From Rhynochetos jubatus (Eukaryota; Chordata; Aves; Eurypygiformes; Rhynochetidae): a stretch of 64,000 nt of DNA. Shown piece by piece: positions 1-10,289 of this stretch. A program made the translations under genes and the position numbers. Position 1 is the first letter of the stretch; each line of letters opens with the position of its first letter. The stretch spans positions 41,118,118-41,182,117 of the forward strand of contig CM050653.1 of the NCBI GenBank assembly GCA_027574665.1, given 5' to 3'. Under the pieces are notes generated by a model. That model saw nothing but the letters and a program-made list of their open reading frames with translations, ran no database searches and was not told where the DNA came from.

Positions 1-46
1 AGACCAGTTTAAGAATTAAGATTTCTCCACTTTATTTGTGGGGTGA

Positions 47-741
47 CAGTTTTGCTCCATCACAGATTTTTTTAAATTTTCTTTCTCTCCTTTTAATAGC
101 CGAAATGGAGCTACTAAAGATCTAGTCACTTTATTCAAGCAGCAACTAGACCCTACTGTTCCTTTCAGAATTGACTGTACTTTAGCTATAAACCCTAAGT
201 CTGCAATGCTGGCTGAGCTTGAAAACCCTAACAATAGGAAAAAACAGATTCTACTAAGAATTACAGAACAAGTTGCTGGATCTTCACCAAAAAATAGTGT
301 CAGACCTGGGCAACTGTCACTGCAAAAGACTGTAGAGCCCTTTGGAGTAAAAGAGTTAAAGCTGGGTTGCTGCCAGTCTAGCGAGAACCTACAGCTCTAC
401 AACAACTTGCAAGGAAAGAAGGAAGTGTGACATATTGCTGATGCACAGGCTTTTCTAACCCTGAAAGAAAAAAAATTTGGAGTTGCTCCAATGTATACTG
501 TTGATCAGTGTCTAATGTCCACCCTACATCATTGGACAAATCTTTGCAGTACAGGAAAAAAATGCACTGGACTGTATATCTCCATTGCAAAGAATGAAGA
601 TGAGTGGTTTTAAGAACTAGCCACTTTGGGCTTATGCCATTGAAGGGCTTCTGGATATTACACACAATTTTGGCTGGATGGCTTGAGCCAATTCCAGCCC
701 TCTCAGTAGTTAAAAAGAGCAGTGGAAAAAGAACCTGTTAG
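47..741 (+). pseudogene. Broken coding-like frame behind a splice-acceptor-like site; unrecognised protein
   Basis: A reading frame open from position 47 runs to a TGA at 428-430. It resumes in the same frame immediately afterwards and stays open to a TAA at 611-613. The neighbouring frame (604-741) then carries another 45 coding-like codons. A pyrimidine-rich tract ending in AG at 98-99 makes an exon beginning at 100 plausible, giving about 110 codons to the first stop (from RNGATKDL to GKKEV) and about 60 more after it (HIADAQAF to NEDEWF). The composition is mixed and protein-like, not low-complexity. I recognise no domain or family. The pattern of one nonsense codon plus one frameshift fits a decayed gene copy or a lost terminal exon. 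A real last exon ending at 430 with a 3' untranslated region is the main alternative. No poly(A) tract follows, so there is no positive sign of retrocopying. Confidence 0.38.
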
Positions 742-3700
742 TGTTTTTCACTAAATTATTAGAAATAATAATAATGAAAAAATGGTTTTTAATATAGCCC
801 ATAAAAACACAGTGATAAACAGCAGGGAACTAACCGTATGTACACAGCTACAGTAACTTTCTCCTATGCTAGTACTGATTCAGTGATTGTCTACTGAGGC
901 CAAGAAGCAACAGAGCAAAGCATCAGGCCCAAACTCGAGCATCCATCTAAGGAGCACTCTGGGCCTGAAGCGATATCCCCAGCCACCCAAATCAGGTGAG
1001 AAGAGCACACACATGAAAGCACCCCTGCCATGTATTGTGCTCCTCCCCATTACCTCCCTCTACTACTGGTTCTGCTCATGGCAGGGTGGCTGTAGCATCT
1101 CTAAATGGCAGGAGGAAAGAGGGAAAGATGGAGAGGGAGAAGGGCAGTGCCAGCATCAGATGCCTTGTGGGTCCAGGACTCCCTGGGTAGCATCCAGACA
1201 GGGAACTGTCTCTCCCTGCCTGTGCTACCACTATGATTGTGGCATGCAACCCGGTGACATTTTGGTGACTCCTTACATGCCTGGTAGTGTTGAAGAGTTT
1301 TGCTGAAATCCCAACAGAATGTTCTTCTATTGAAAAGTGTTAATGAGTTTCTTTTCCAGCAACTAGCTCCAACTGCATTGGCAATCACCTTTTCATTTAT
1401 GGCCACTAACCTGTTTTCTTAAAGTGCATTTTATTTAGCAGCCTGCTGTTTTGTAATGGCATCTGTTCCATTCTGATACAGGTGCAGATGCAAAATTTAA
1501 CAGTTTTATTTATTCACAGATTTTACATTTTTAGCACTTCCCCTATTTGCTGCACTCTGACAGGCAACATTATCATAGTTTACTGAGCATAAAATACCAA
1601 TCTTGAAACAATTCTGCCTTTTTTTTAACGGAGATAATAATGAAGGTGGAAAATGTCTCAAGTTAATTGGTTCTCCTCAGAGGGACTAGAATGGGAAAAG
1701 GAAATGGCAAGGGAAATAGGTATAAAAATAAACCATCCTTGTGCTCTAAATTTCCTCATCTCCTGGAATTTTTCATAAGCTGAAGTACAGGGAAAACCTC
1801 ACAGCTGGTGAATTTATGCATTTTAGATGCATATGAATAGGAATATTTATGCTTTAAAATACCAACATAATTTTAAACCACCATTTTCTAATTGCAGCTG
1901 ATATATGCTTCATGTGTTTCTTGGCGGTTTCATCTGGAAAAGACACAGGGACCTCAAGAAGTGTAGGGTTTCATTAGGAAAAAAAAAAAAAAAAGAAAAG
2001 CACCACAGTCTGCTGTATATCTTGAGGAGCTTGCCAAGGCATGGGAAATCAGAGTAACAGATAGGCCAGCCTCTTTCCCCCAGGCTCCACCTCTATGAAC
2101 TAAACCCAGGAACATTTGCTGCCTGGGACAGGACTACTTTACTGAAGAAAGCCGCGTGTGCCTAGGTAAAAAAGAACAGTATGTGCTTAGGCTAAGCCAA
2201 TTGCCCAAACTCATTTTCCATAAACAAGGCTCTGCTACGGAGACATAACTCTGTTTAATCCTGTCTGGATGACTTCATTTGCTAAGCACTCCAGAGCTTG
2301 CCATAGACCATGTGATTCACCCAGCTCCATTCACTCTGGAAAGCAGCTCTCCCTTTGACTCTGAAGCAGCAAAAAAGATCATTTATCAAAGCACTAAAAG
2401 GATTACTTGTCCCACTGGATCATGAATATCCTAAGAGGTGTATCTCTCTTCTAGGAAAAGTCTTTCCAAATCATTGTATTGATTGTGAGTCTTTCCCCTT
2501 TGTTTTAAAATAACTTCAAAACCAGTTCCAATATGGATTCACAGTCATTTAGTGATTCCAGCTACTGGATACTGTAGTGAAGAGTTTCATTCTGAATATA
2601 AAAGAAATACATGTGTTTTCTTACTAATTTTATATTTTAGATGCATGTCACATAAGTGCTTCATGAAGCAAATGATTTTTAATTAACTTTTATTATTTTT
2701 TTTTCCTTTGCCTCCTTTCTGCACCACCCTAAAGCATACAATCTTTTTTTCTCTTCCTTAAAAAAAACTATTTATACACTTTTAGAGTGAATGTAATGTT
2801 TGTTGGCTTGGAGCAGAATTACAGACGAAAAGCCTTCTTCTGTAGCAAACAGTGAGTTCTGGCAGCACTGCAACAAGTTTTCCTGACACTGTTCCTCAAG
2901 CTCTCTTGGAGCGCAGTGGGTTGGGGATGAGGCTCGGAAGTGGCTTCTCCACCCTACTTCCCCAGATAACTGCTGTTAACTCCCCCACTTGTCCAGTAGC
3001 AAAGCAGAACAAGCTAGAGTTTGAGTGCCTTTATGCCTTATGTCCTAACTCCCTGTGAGCTAGCTCCCACGTGCAGACATCTCAACTGAGAAGTCAGGAC
3101 TTCCTCCAGGACAGCGACAGGTTTTGGCCTTGAAGGTGAGGCTTTCAAAGCTGCCAACAATGCAAGGTGCCACATGGGTTTCTTGGGCTGAACTTCTTTC
3201 CAAGTCCTTGAGCTAAAAAGGCAGGCCAGGGAATAACAATCCCTTGAGTCTAGTTAAAAGATCCCAGCGTGCAGTGTGGAAAATGCCTCAATGCTATTCC
3301 ATCATGAAGAGCTCTTTGCTGTACCGAACAATCTGTTCTTAAAATACAGAAGGGATGTGCTGGTTGTAAATTGTGGATCTGTTTTTATTTTATTTTTACT
3401 GAACTAAGGAGTTTGGCTACATGATTAGAAATAGGGACTGAGCAAATCACTAGACCTATTCAAGAGTGGGCTCCAGCACTAATCAGAAGGCAGTGACTAG
3501 TAATATGAAAATAAATCTGATCTAGAACATAATTGATGTGAAACTCAGCAAAATCTTCAAAGCCTGCATTTGTCATATCTTTGCTGTACAACACAGTGAA
3601 GTGCAGGGGGCCCAAAGCTGGAACAGAATAAGGTAGCTCAAGCATATGAACATGGTGCTGCACCAAATATTGCTTTGGATGGCTTGACTGTGTTTTGCTA

Positions 3701-5027
3701 ATATGAATTCATTCATGTTCACAGTTTAAACCAAGAGGTCTAGAGCAAGTTTTCTGTTAGTCCTAATCTATTGTCAGATTCTTTTAACAGATCAGGAAAC
3801 CAAGACAGATTCCATGCCTTAAATCTGGAAAAACCTGTGAAGTCTTCCAAACAGGAGATACTAAAACCTAGACTGAAACAATTCTTTACCCTCACTCTTG
3901 GACCACAAATTCCTGGCACTGAAAAACATTTTCCAATTAAAATTCTGCTGTGACACATGATCCCTAAAAAAATTTAGTTTCAGTATTTTTTGAACAAAAA
4001 AAAACCCACACCAAAAAGAAAAAACAAATCAGTGGAAGATTCCAAACAACCTTCCCAGAGCTGTCTACAGTGTGTGACTTCGGAGGCCAAGTTTCTCAGG
4101 AAGGGATAAGGATGGACCAAATACAGGCACTGACTACTAGAAATATGTGATTTCTATAACCCAGCATGTAAGGTGCTTTCCAAAATACCAAGGTATGGTC
4201 AGATAATGCTAAAGAGATCTTGTAACATAATGTATATTCAACACTAGACATTGGAGAGGGGGCAACTTTCTTACAAAGTGCAGTATACTGTAGCTTACTT
4301 AAAAGTTTTATTGTTTCTCCTTCTGGCTTTGTATTAACATGGCTTTCAGAATGGTTTTAAGATTTTTATGATCCCAACTATTGTAAGCTTTGTTGTTTTC
4401 TGTTTGTTTGTTTATTGCTGCTCGTTTGAGCTGATCCCAAATTCTGGGACAGTGTCTCTTGCAGAGAGATCAGTATCTCATTTCTGCATTGCCTCCTTTT
4501 GTAGACTTGGCTTTTATTCCATTTGCTAGTCTCACTGAGATTGCCTGTAAATCATTCCCACTGGGGCTGTTTTTCTCATTTTCTTCTTTTGTTTCTAGGG
4601 TATTTTTCTGGCTGTCTTCCTCTAAGGAACAATTCCTGCAGCCAAGCCAAAAAGCTTCTTCAAAAGGGACTTATTTAAATGCCTCTAAAAATTGAAAGTA
4701 ACAAGACAAAATAATCAGACTTGAAACAGTCTTACTCATCACAGAATAAGGGAATGAGCGATGGTGATGCCTTAGGAACTAAGCAGCACCACCACAGGGT
4801 CCTGCTCAGTTTCACAGCACACCGGCCCTGCTTGCCCCTGCACCAGTTGGCATGCAATGAAGTACTTAGTTATTCATCCGGCAACTCTCCCTCGGTGTCC
4901 CAGTAGTTAACTTACCCTGTTTTCAGAGTTCCCAATGCAGACATCTGTACCTTCAGATAGTATATATCGCCTAGTACCTCCATAAAGGACCAGGCTCTTT
5001 CACACACTAGAAATGCATGCATATATA
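742..5027. other. Unassigned intergenic/intronic stretch
   Basis: There is no recognisable gene here. It holds a 139-codon frame at 887-1306 (plus, TTG start) without a motif, a run of 16 A at 1979-1994, and AT-rich unique sequence. Short overlapping frames lie on both strands near 3740-3958. The frame at 3460-3666 (minus) looks no better than chance. Confidence 0.6.
1979..1994. repeat. Poly(A) run
   Basis: Sixteen consecutive A bases followed by a short A/G-rich stretch. No upstream gene copy is visible that would make this a retrocopy tail. Confidence 0.9.
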
Positions 5028-5875
5028 GAATCACAGAATAGTTTGGGTTGGAAGGGACCTTTAAATGTCATGTAGTTTGACCCCTCTGCAATGAGCAAGG
5101 ACATTTTCAACTAGATCAGCTTGCTCAGAGACCTGTCCAACCTGTCCTGAATATTTCTAGAGGTGGGGCATCTACCACCTCTCTGGGCAACATGTTTCAG
5201 TGTTTTACCAGCCTAATTGCAAAAAATTTCTTCCTGGTATCTAATCTAAATCTCCCTGCTTTCAATTTAAACCTGTTACCCCTTCTTCTATCACTACAGG
5301 CCCTTGTAAAAAGTCCCTCCCCATCTTTCTTCTAGGTCCCCTTCAGGTATTGGAAGGTGCTATAAGGTCTCCCTGAAGCCTTCTCTTCTCCAGGCTGAAT
5401 AACCCAAACTCTCAGCTTCTTCGTAGAAGAGGTGCTCCAGACCTCTGACTGTCTTCCTGACCCTCCTCTGGACTCAGTCCAACTGGTCCATGTCCTTCTC
5501 ATGTTGGGTGCCCCCGAGCTGGATGCAGTACTCCAGGTGGAACCTCATGACAGCAGAGTAGAGAGGGAGAATCACCTCCCTCGACATGCTGGACATGTTA
5601 CTTTTGATGCAGCCCAGCATACAGTTGGCTTTCTGGGCTGTGAATGCACATTGTCGGCTCATTTCCAGCTTTTCATCCACAAGTACACCCAAGTCCTTTT
5701 CAGCAAGGCTGCTCTCAATTCCATCATCCCCCAGCCTGTATGGATACTGGGGGTTGCCCCAACCTATGTGCAGGACCTTGCACTTGTTCTTGTTCAACCT
5801 CATGAGTTTCACACAGGCCCACTTCTCAAGCTTGTCCAGGTCCCTCTGGATGGCATCCCATCCCACAGACAAGTC
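5028..5875 (-). mobile_element. CR1 LINE, 5'-truncated, minus strand
   Basis: The left edge reads as the reverse complement of the CR1 3' end: a TTCTGTGATTC-type tail (5028-5040) followed inward by GGTTGGAAGGGACC at about 5046. The sequence then follows the usual CR1 3' untranslated region and the C-terminal part of ORF2, read from high to low coordinates. The minus frame 5908-5474 encodes typical CR1 residues such as [27 protein letters not shown] and [11 protein letters not shown]. These lie downstream of the reverse-transcriptase active site. The frame stops at 5474, before the usual continuation toward the C-terminus, and the remainder to 5028 has stops. The copy is dead: it lacks ORF1, the endonuclease and most of the RT. 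It is the youngest-looking CR1 in the window because it keeps a long open frame. Confidence 0.95.
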
Positions 5876-5908
5876 AACATGTACTGCATATATTTCTTTT
5901 AATGACAA
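5474..5908 (-). pseudogene. CR1 ORF2 C-terminal fragment
   Basis: A frame of 144 codons lies inside the truncated CR1. From about residue 40 it matches the segment after the RT catalytic core, with the motifs [29 protein letters not shown] and [13 protein letters not shown]. The first 15 or so residues lie outside the element (its 5' edge is near 5875), so the apparent start codon is accidental. The intact CR1 protein is several hundred residues longer on both sides. No activity is expected from this piece. Confidence 0.9.
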
Positions 5909-8043
5909 ATGCTGTCACCAAAATTATTAGAAAATGATACAGCTTGGAAAGAAAGATTTGTTACAGACTAAAATGTGAATTATGTACTAAATCTATGTCC
6001 TGATATGTGAGCATACAGAAGAGTTCCCTACTGTCAGAGTAAGACAGTGAGTCAGAGTGTATTCAGTACAGAAAGGTGTTTTTTAATCAGGTTCTGCAGG
6101 TGAAAATAAAAAAATCTGTCTTTTTCATGTCTCAAAAAATTAAATCTGTTAAAAAAAAAATTAGTAACAGATAGAAAAATAAAAGATCAGATTTCTGAAG
6201 CAAAGAAAAAATAGTTATGTTACCCAGTTAACTCTGCATTTCAGTGGCAAGAAGTATCAGATCTGCCCAGGAATTTCAAAACTCCCACCCAAAACTACTA
6301 CAGGCAAAATATGAGCTACAATCAAGTCATCATCACAAAATGGATATTAGGAAGGAAGGAAATAGAAATAGTTTTTTTGTTATTCAGATGAAGTTTATAG
6401 ATATAATGAGAATGAGCCAATCCCACTCCCCACTGGATATTGACACAGGGACCGTCTGGTCATGATAAACTGCTCTTCAGAACAACTTAGAAGGAGTTAC
6501 TGGGCTGGACCTTGAAGTACTTGCAGGAAAGAAAAAACAGTTTGTCCCCCAATTAACACTCCCAAATATGTTGTCCAAAATCCAAATTTTAATAACTTGA
6601 CCTACTTTATAGACTAGCTCTTTTCTTCCATTCAGCTTGTCTTACTGCTTGTAAGAAAAAGAAAGCAGAAGTCACTCTTTGGGCTAATGATATTTCTTTA
6701 TGACAAAGAGGGAAAGAGAACGACCTGCATCTTGATTAACATTTACTTGTTGCTGGGGTTGTCTCTCTGCAACTCTTGCGAGTCTACCATGAATCAGCCC
6801 AGTTAAAATACCATGCTATGCATTTCACTCCTTGCCGCTGCCATGACATTTTTATTTTAGGAAGAATAATGTCAACCCATGTCAGCTGGGTTTGCTTGGT
6901 AATTTCTTTTTTCCTTTTTGGTCTGTGTGTCTCTCACTTTCCCAGTGTTTTGCTGATGGAAACTCTTGTACTTTTGCCTTTTCCCCTAATATTTCCCGTA
7001 AGGCTTTTTTTTTTTTTTTTTTTTTTAATGACAGTGAATGTTGCAAAACAAATGAGAAAAAGATATAATGTAAATATGACATTTCAGTTAAAACCATGTG
7101 CCTGGGAAGAGCTAAGACCATTTCATATGAAAACTGAAACTGTCCCAGTCCCACAGCTGGACTGAACACTGATGAGACACAGAGCTCTTAGCAAGTGCCA
7201 GTCCCTAGATGCTGTCCTATGTAACTGGAATGGACAGCATTGTAAATCAGAGACATGCGACCCCCCCACCCCCTTTACCTCTCCAGTTTTTCCAGTTTTC
7301 TTCATCTGAAACTAATCTGTATTGCCCACAGCATGGGGCTTTTATCAAAAGGATTGAGGAGACACAGGGTGGGGATCCTGTTATGACAGGGTGTGGTTTT
7401 TCTGTAGTTGAAAATACTCATCCTTTCATTGTATTTACAGGAAAAGAAAATCAATCTTTTAAGCGTATCCTCATCCTAACCCAGTTGCTGCACACACAGA
7501 TAAGAACGAAATCCAAACTCCCCACCTGCCCCCAGCTTCATCTAATTGACAGTAAACCTCTAGATCTACTCTAACACTGAGCTAATTACTTCTAGTTTGG
7601 GAAGAGAATCCTCAAGGAAGAAAGATCTTTATAAAATCATATAAATCTGGATCAAAGTATTATAATAGATTTTCAAACAGGCATCTGAAATAGGCAATAG
7701 TAGAAATCTAGTTAACTCCTAGAACATTACTGAAGGCAAACAAATAAAAAACCAACCAAACTCCCTACATTAAGTTTTATTCTAACTCTAAACAATCCTT
7801 AATAGGAACATGGAAAGCCATATCATCTCCAAAGCTGCTCTTCTTTCTCAGCTTTGACACAGGACTCATGCCCAGACCTTTCTGTTCCTGACTTCTGCTC
7901 GGCTTCCTGCTATAGATACAGAGGAAGAGACTCCAGGGGTGCACAGCATAGGGGAGGGGGCAAGGAGCATGCACCGGGGCTCAGCTACGAGAAGGTATTA
8001 AAGCTGCAGTCCAGGTTCATCCTCTGGCAAAGGGAGATGCTTA
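5876..8043. other. Unassigned intergenic/intronic stretch
   Basis: No recognisable gene. It contains a 22-base T run at 7005-7026, a C-rich stretch near 7261-7274 and short unconnected frames on both strands. The frame at 6776-7165 (plus) runs through the T run and encodes a phenylalanine stretch, so it is almost certainly spurious. Confidence 0.6.
7005..7026. repeat. Poly(T) run
   Basis: Twenty-two consecutive T bases. It could be the poly(A) tail of a minus-strand insertion, but no inserted gene or SINE is recognisable next to it. Confidence 0.9.
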
Positions 8044-8486
8044 ATGAATAAAATGGATGTACAAGAGCTTTGGGGAGTGAGGCACCCACCCCAGTCCCAG
8101 GCTCCAAGAAGACGTTTCAATTTTTTACGGCTAGCTATAATCAACAAACTGATCCCAGTTTGTCCTTGGACCGAACTTCCAAAGCTCCTTTCTCCAGCTC
8201 CACCAGACTTCCTCCTCCTCACATGTCACCCCCAACAACCCAAAGGGAGGACACATTCTCTGTGCCAGTCAGGCCAAGAAGCACCAGAGGACTCCACAGG
8301 AGACATGGCTTTCTGCCATGGCCCCACAGCATGGGCTCCACGGAGGGGTTGGTGCACACCAAGAGACCCGCGTGGCTCCGCCACCACAGCACCAGCCTGT
8401 GGCCCTGCAGAGTGTGGATCGGATTTGAAAAGGCACTGGGATTTCTGGACTCCCAGGTGAATTGCCCCACAGAAAACTTTTACTAA
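8044..8486. other. GC-richer pocket with few stop codons
   Basis: Two overlapping 138-codon plus-strand frames (8044-8460 and 8070-8486) and two minus-strand frames of 76-83 codons (8219-8499) all stay open here. Open frames on both strands at once point to a local shortage of stop codons in GC-richer sequence, not to a single gene. A donor-like CAG/GTGA lies near 8454-8460. No protein family is recognisable. It could be a decayed exon or an unidentified repeat. Confidence 0.35.
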
Positions 8487-8499
8487 CCTGGGAGCCCAA

Positions 8500-9570
8500 A
8501 TTGCACAGACTTTGAGAGAAACAGCAACCAGATAAACATGGGAAGAACAGTATGAATACTACAGAGGCTGTAAGAATACATTTCTCCTGGTCTGTCCCAC
8601 AGCCACCACAGCACAGGGGTTAACACAGCTCCTTGTTGACAACTTTTCCTGTCTTTAGGTTAGTTATTTTAGGGTACTAAAAATAGTTTCAATCCTAAAA
8701 ATAAGTTCTAAAGTGCTCTTAGCGTATCCTTCATACTAAAAAAGTTGAGCAATTTTTAGTTTTTTTTTAACAGATGAAAACAAAGAGAGTGATAGAATTC
8801 AGGTATTTTTCTTAAAATGGTGGAAGAATTACGGGGAAAGTTCTTAAATGAATATATAATTGCAGGTGTATCAACACAGCTATGGAATAAAGCAGATAGA
8901 TATGACCATTTTTGACAGGATATTTTGAAAAAAGTTGTATCATGATTTTCCTCATAATATTTTTTTTAAGAAATCCAAATTATGCCTTTTTTCTATGCTC
9001 CCCCTCCTTTTTCCTTTCCAAAATGAATGATTTTGATAAAAATACGCTTTTTCCCCTGAAAAAAATTCCTTTGGTCAAAAAGGTATTTTTACTTTTGTTG
9101 AAAAAATGTTTCACAAACAGCCGCAGAATAGCTCCAGTCAAGAATTTGGTTTCTCTCTTACAGTTAATGCTACCGCATGATTTCCCCTCACACGTAGTCA
9201 GTACAACCATTAACAGCATGGTTATGGTATATGGAAGGTATGGTTTCATACTCTTTCATAGAGCAGCATTCCTTAACAGAACCGTAGTACTCAGAATATT
9301 AAACATTAAGGCAAGATAAGGTAGAAACAGCCAGGTAAATGCTACAGAGCCAGAGAACAAGGCTGGGGGAACTTTTTTCCCTGAGGCACTGTGCAGATGG
9401 AGGACAGGCAATGTACTTGGCAAAAGTGAAGTGGTCGCATTTTTTATTTTTTAAAGTGTGAGAGGAAGCTTATGTGAAGGTACACAGCCTAAAGGGGGAT
9501 GAGAAGGTGGAGGGAATTGTCCTGGAGAACAAACACGCCTGAAAGCTTTTAGCAGCGCTGCTTGACTTGT
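8500..9570. other. AT-rich unassigned stretch
   Basis: A 135-codon frame at 8912-9319 is low-complexity (rich in F, L and K) because the DNA is A/T-rich, with runs of T and A. I see no gene and no repeat I can name. Confidence 0.6.
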
Positions 9571-9576
9571 GAACTC

Positions 9577-9630
9577 AGCAGCCCACTGTATAGATGCTGC
9601 TATAGCAGCCCACTATAGATGCATCTATTG
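9577..9630 (+). repeat. Short tandem duplication, two 27-bp units
   Basis: The units at 9577-9603 and 9604-9630 both begin AGCAGCCCACT and share a TATAGATG core. The second unit has diverged at its 3' end. Related GCATCTAAT-type sequence follows directly, so a third, weaker copy may exist. Confidence 0.6.
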
Positions 9631-9689
9631 TGCATCTAATAGCACCGGTGTATACATTAATGACAGCCCCTGGAATACAACCCTTTTTC

Positions 9690-10060
9690 TGCTCTGCTAT
9701 CACATTAAGCCACCAGATGGACATGTTTGCGTAAAAACATTAAAATACTGCATCAAAAACATGCAGTATTTACCAGGAACTGTCAGCCCTCTGTCTCCCA
9801 CAGCCATTTTGCTTCCTCGCATATACATGTATTTACATCATTTTCAAAATGCCTATTATTAAGCTGACTGTTACGGCTCCTCTGGAGTGGTTACCGTCTA
9901 TTATGTAAACATATCACTGCTACAATTTATAACACTCCTGTTATTTACCCAATAGAATGTGTAACTGTTCCAAGTCAGCCATTACCGTCTGCCACGTAAA
10001 GTAAATCCATCTTCAGCTGCTTTTGCAAGCATGAGTTATAACGACACTTAACATTTCAAT
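9690..10060. promoter_or_regulatory. Conserved-noncoding-like segment (candidate)
   Basis: This is non-repetitive AT-rich sequence with several short motifs of the kind seen in vertebrate noncoding conserved elements: TAAT/ATTA cores, an E-box-like CAGATG and GTAAACA at 9905-9911. It also holds a perfect hairpin at 9743-9771. No frame is convincing. This is a judgement of texture only; nothing in one sequence can show conservation. Confidence 0.2.
9743..9771. repeat. Perfect 11-bp inverted repeat with a 7-base loop
   Basis: AAATACTGCAT at 9743-9753 is the exact reverse complement of ATGCAGTATTT at 9761-9771. The loop is CAAAAAC. The stem is too short for a typical microRNA precursor. It could form a small hairpin or act as a palindromic protein site. 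Confidence 0.7.
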
Positions 10061-10071
10061 AGTGCCATACA

Positions 10072-10160
10072 CGTTGGAAGATCTCAGTGTGCCTTATAAA
10101 CATTAATGAATGAATTTAGATTTAAAAGCAGTCCCATGTGGCAAGAATTAGAACTAAGCC
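10072..10160 (-). mobile_element. MIR-like SINE remnant
   Basis: The stretch CTCAGTGTGCCTTATAAACA followed by TTAATGAATGAAT resembles the MIR 'CAAAGCGCTTTACAAACATTAATG' region read on the minus strand. A segment near the end (AGAATTAGAACTAAG) resembles the other MIR end, with the middle deleted. It is highly diverged and directly abuts the palindromic repeat to its right. Confidence 0.45.
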
Positions 10161-10164
10161 AATA

Positions 10165-10285
10165 ATTCACAACCAGGTCCCGATTCAGGAAGAAGCTTAA
10201 TCGCTGGCACCGACTTCAACGTGGCTGCTTATGTATCGGAAGCTTCACACATGCCCAAGTTCCCAGGTGACTACGAATCTGCGGG
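10165..10285. mobile_element. Old palindromic amniote repeat remnant
   Basis: The segment starts GGTCCCGATTCAGGAAGAAG and ends with CGAATCTGCGGGGACC. The two ends are near-complementary (GGTCCCGATTC against GAATCTGCGGGGACC). The middle contains CCGACTTCAACG. This is the layout of palindromic, MITE-like elements that I recall as abundant in turtle and crocodile genomes and present as fossils in birds. The family name was not checked. Confidence 0.5.
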
Positions 10286-10289
10286 GACC

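Noticed and set aside
428-430. Selenocysteine codon interpretation of the in-frame TGA
   Set aside because: A further stop and a frameshift follow, and no selenoprotein motif is visible. Decay is simpler.
887-1306. 139-codon frame beginning with TTG
   Set aside because: There is no ATG at its start, no motif and no splice signals. A minus-strand frame is open over part of the same DNA.
6776-7165. 129-codon frame through the T run
   Set aside because: The polyphenylalanine stretch comes from the 22-base T run. The rest has no motif.
8912-9319. 135-codon F/L/K-rich frame
   Set aside because: Its composition reflects A- and T-runs in the DNA, not a membrane protein.
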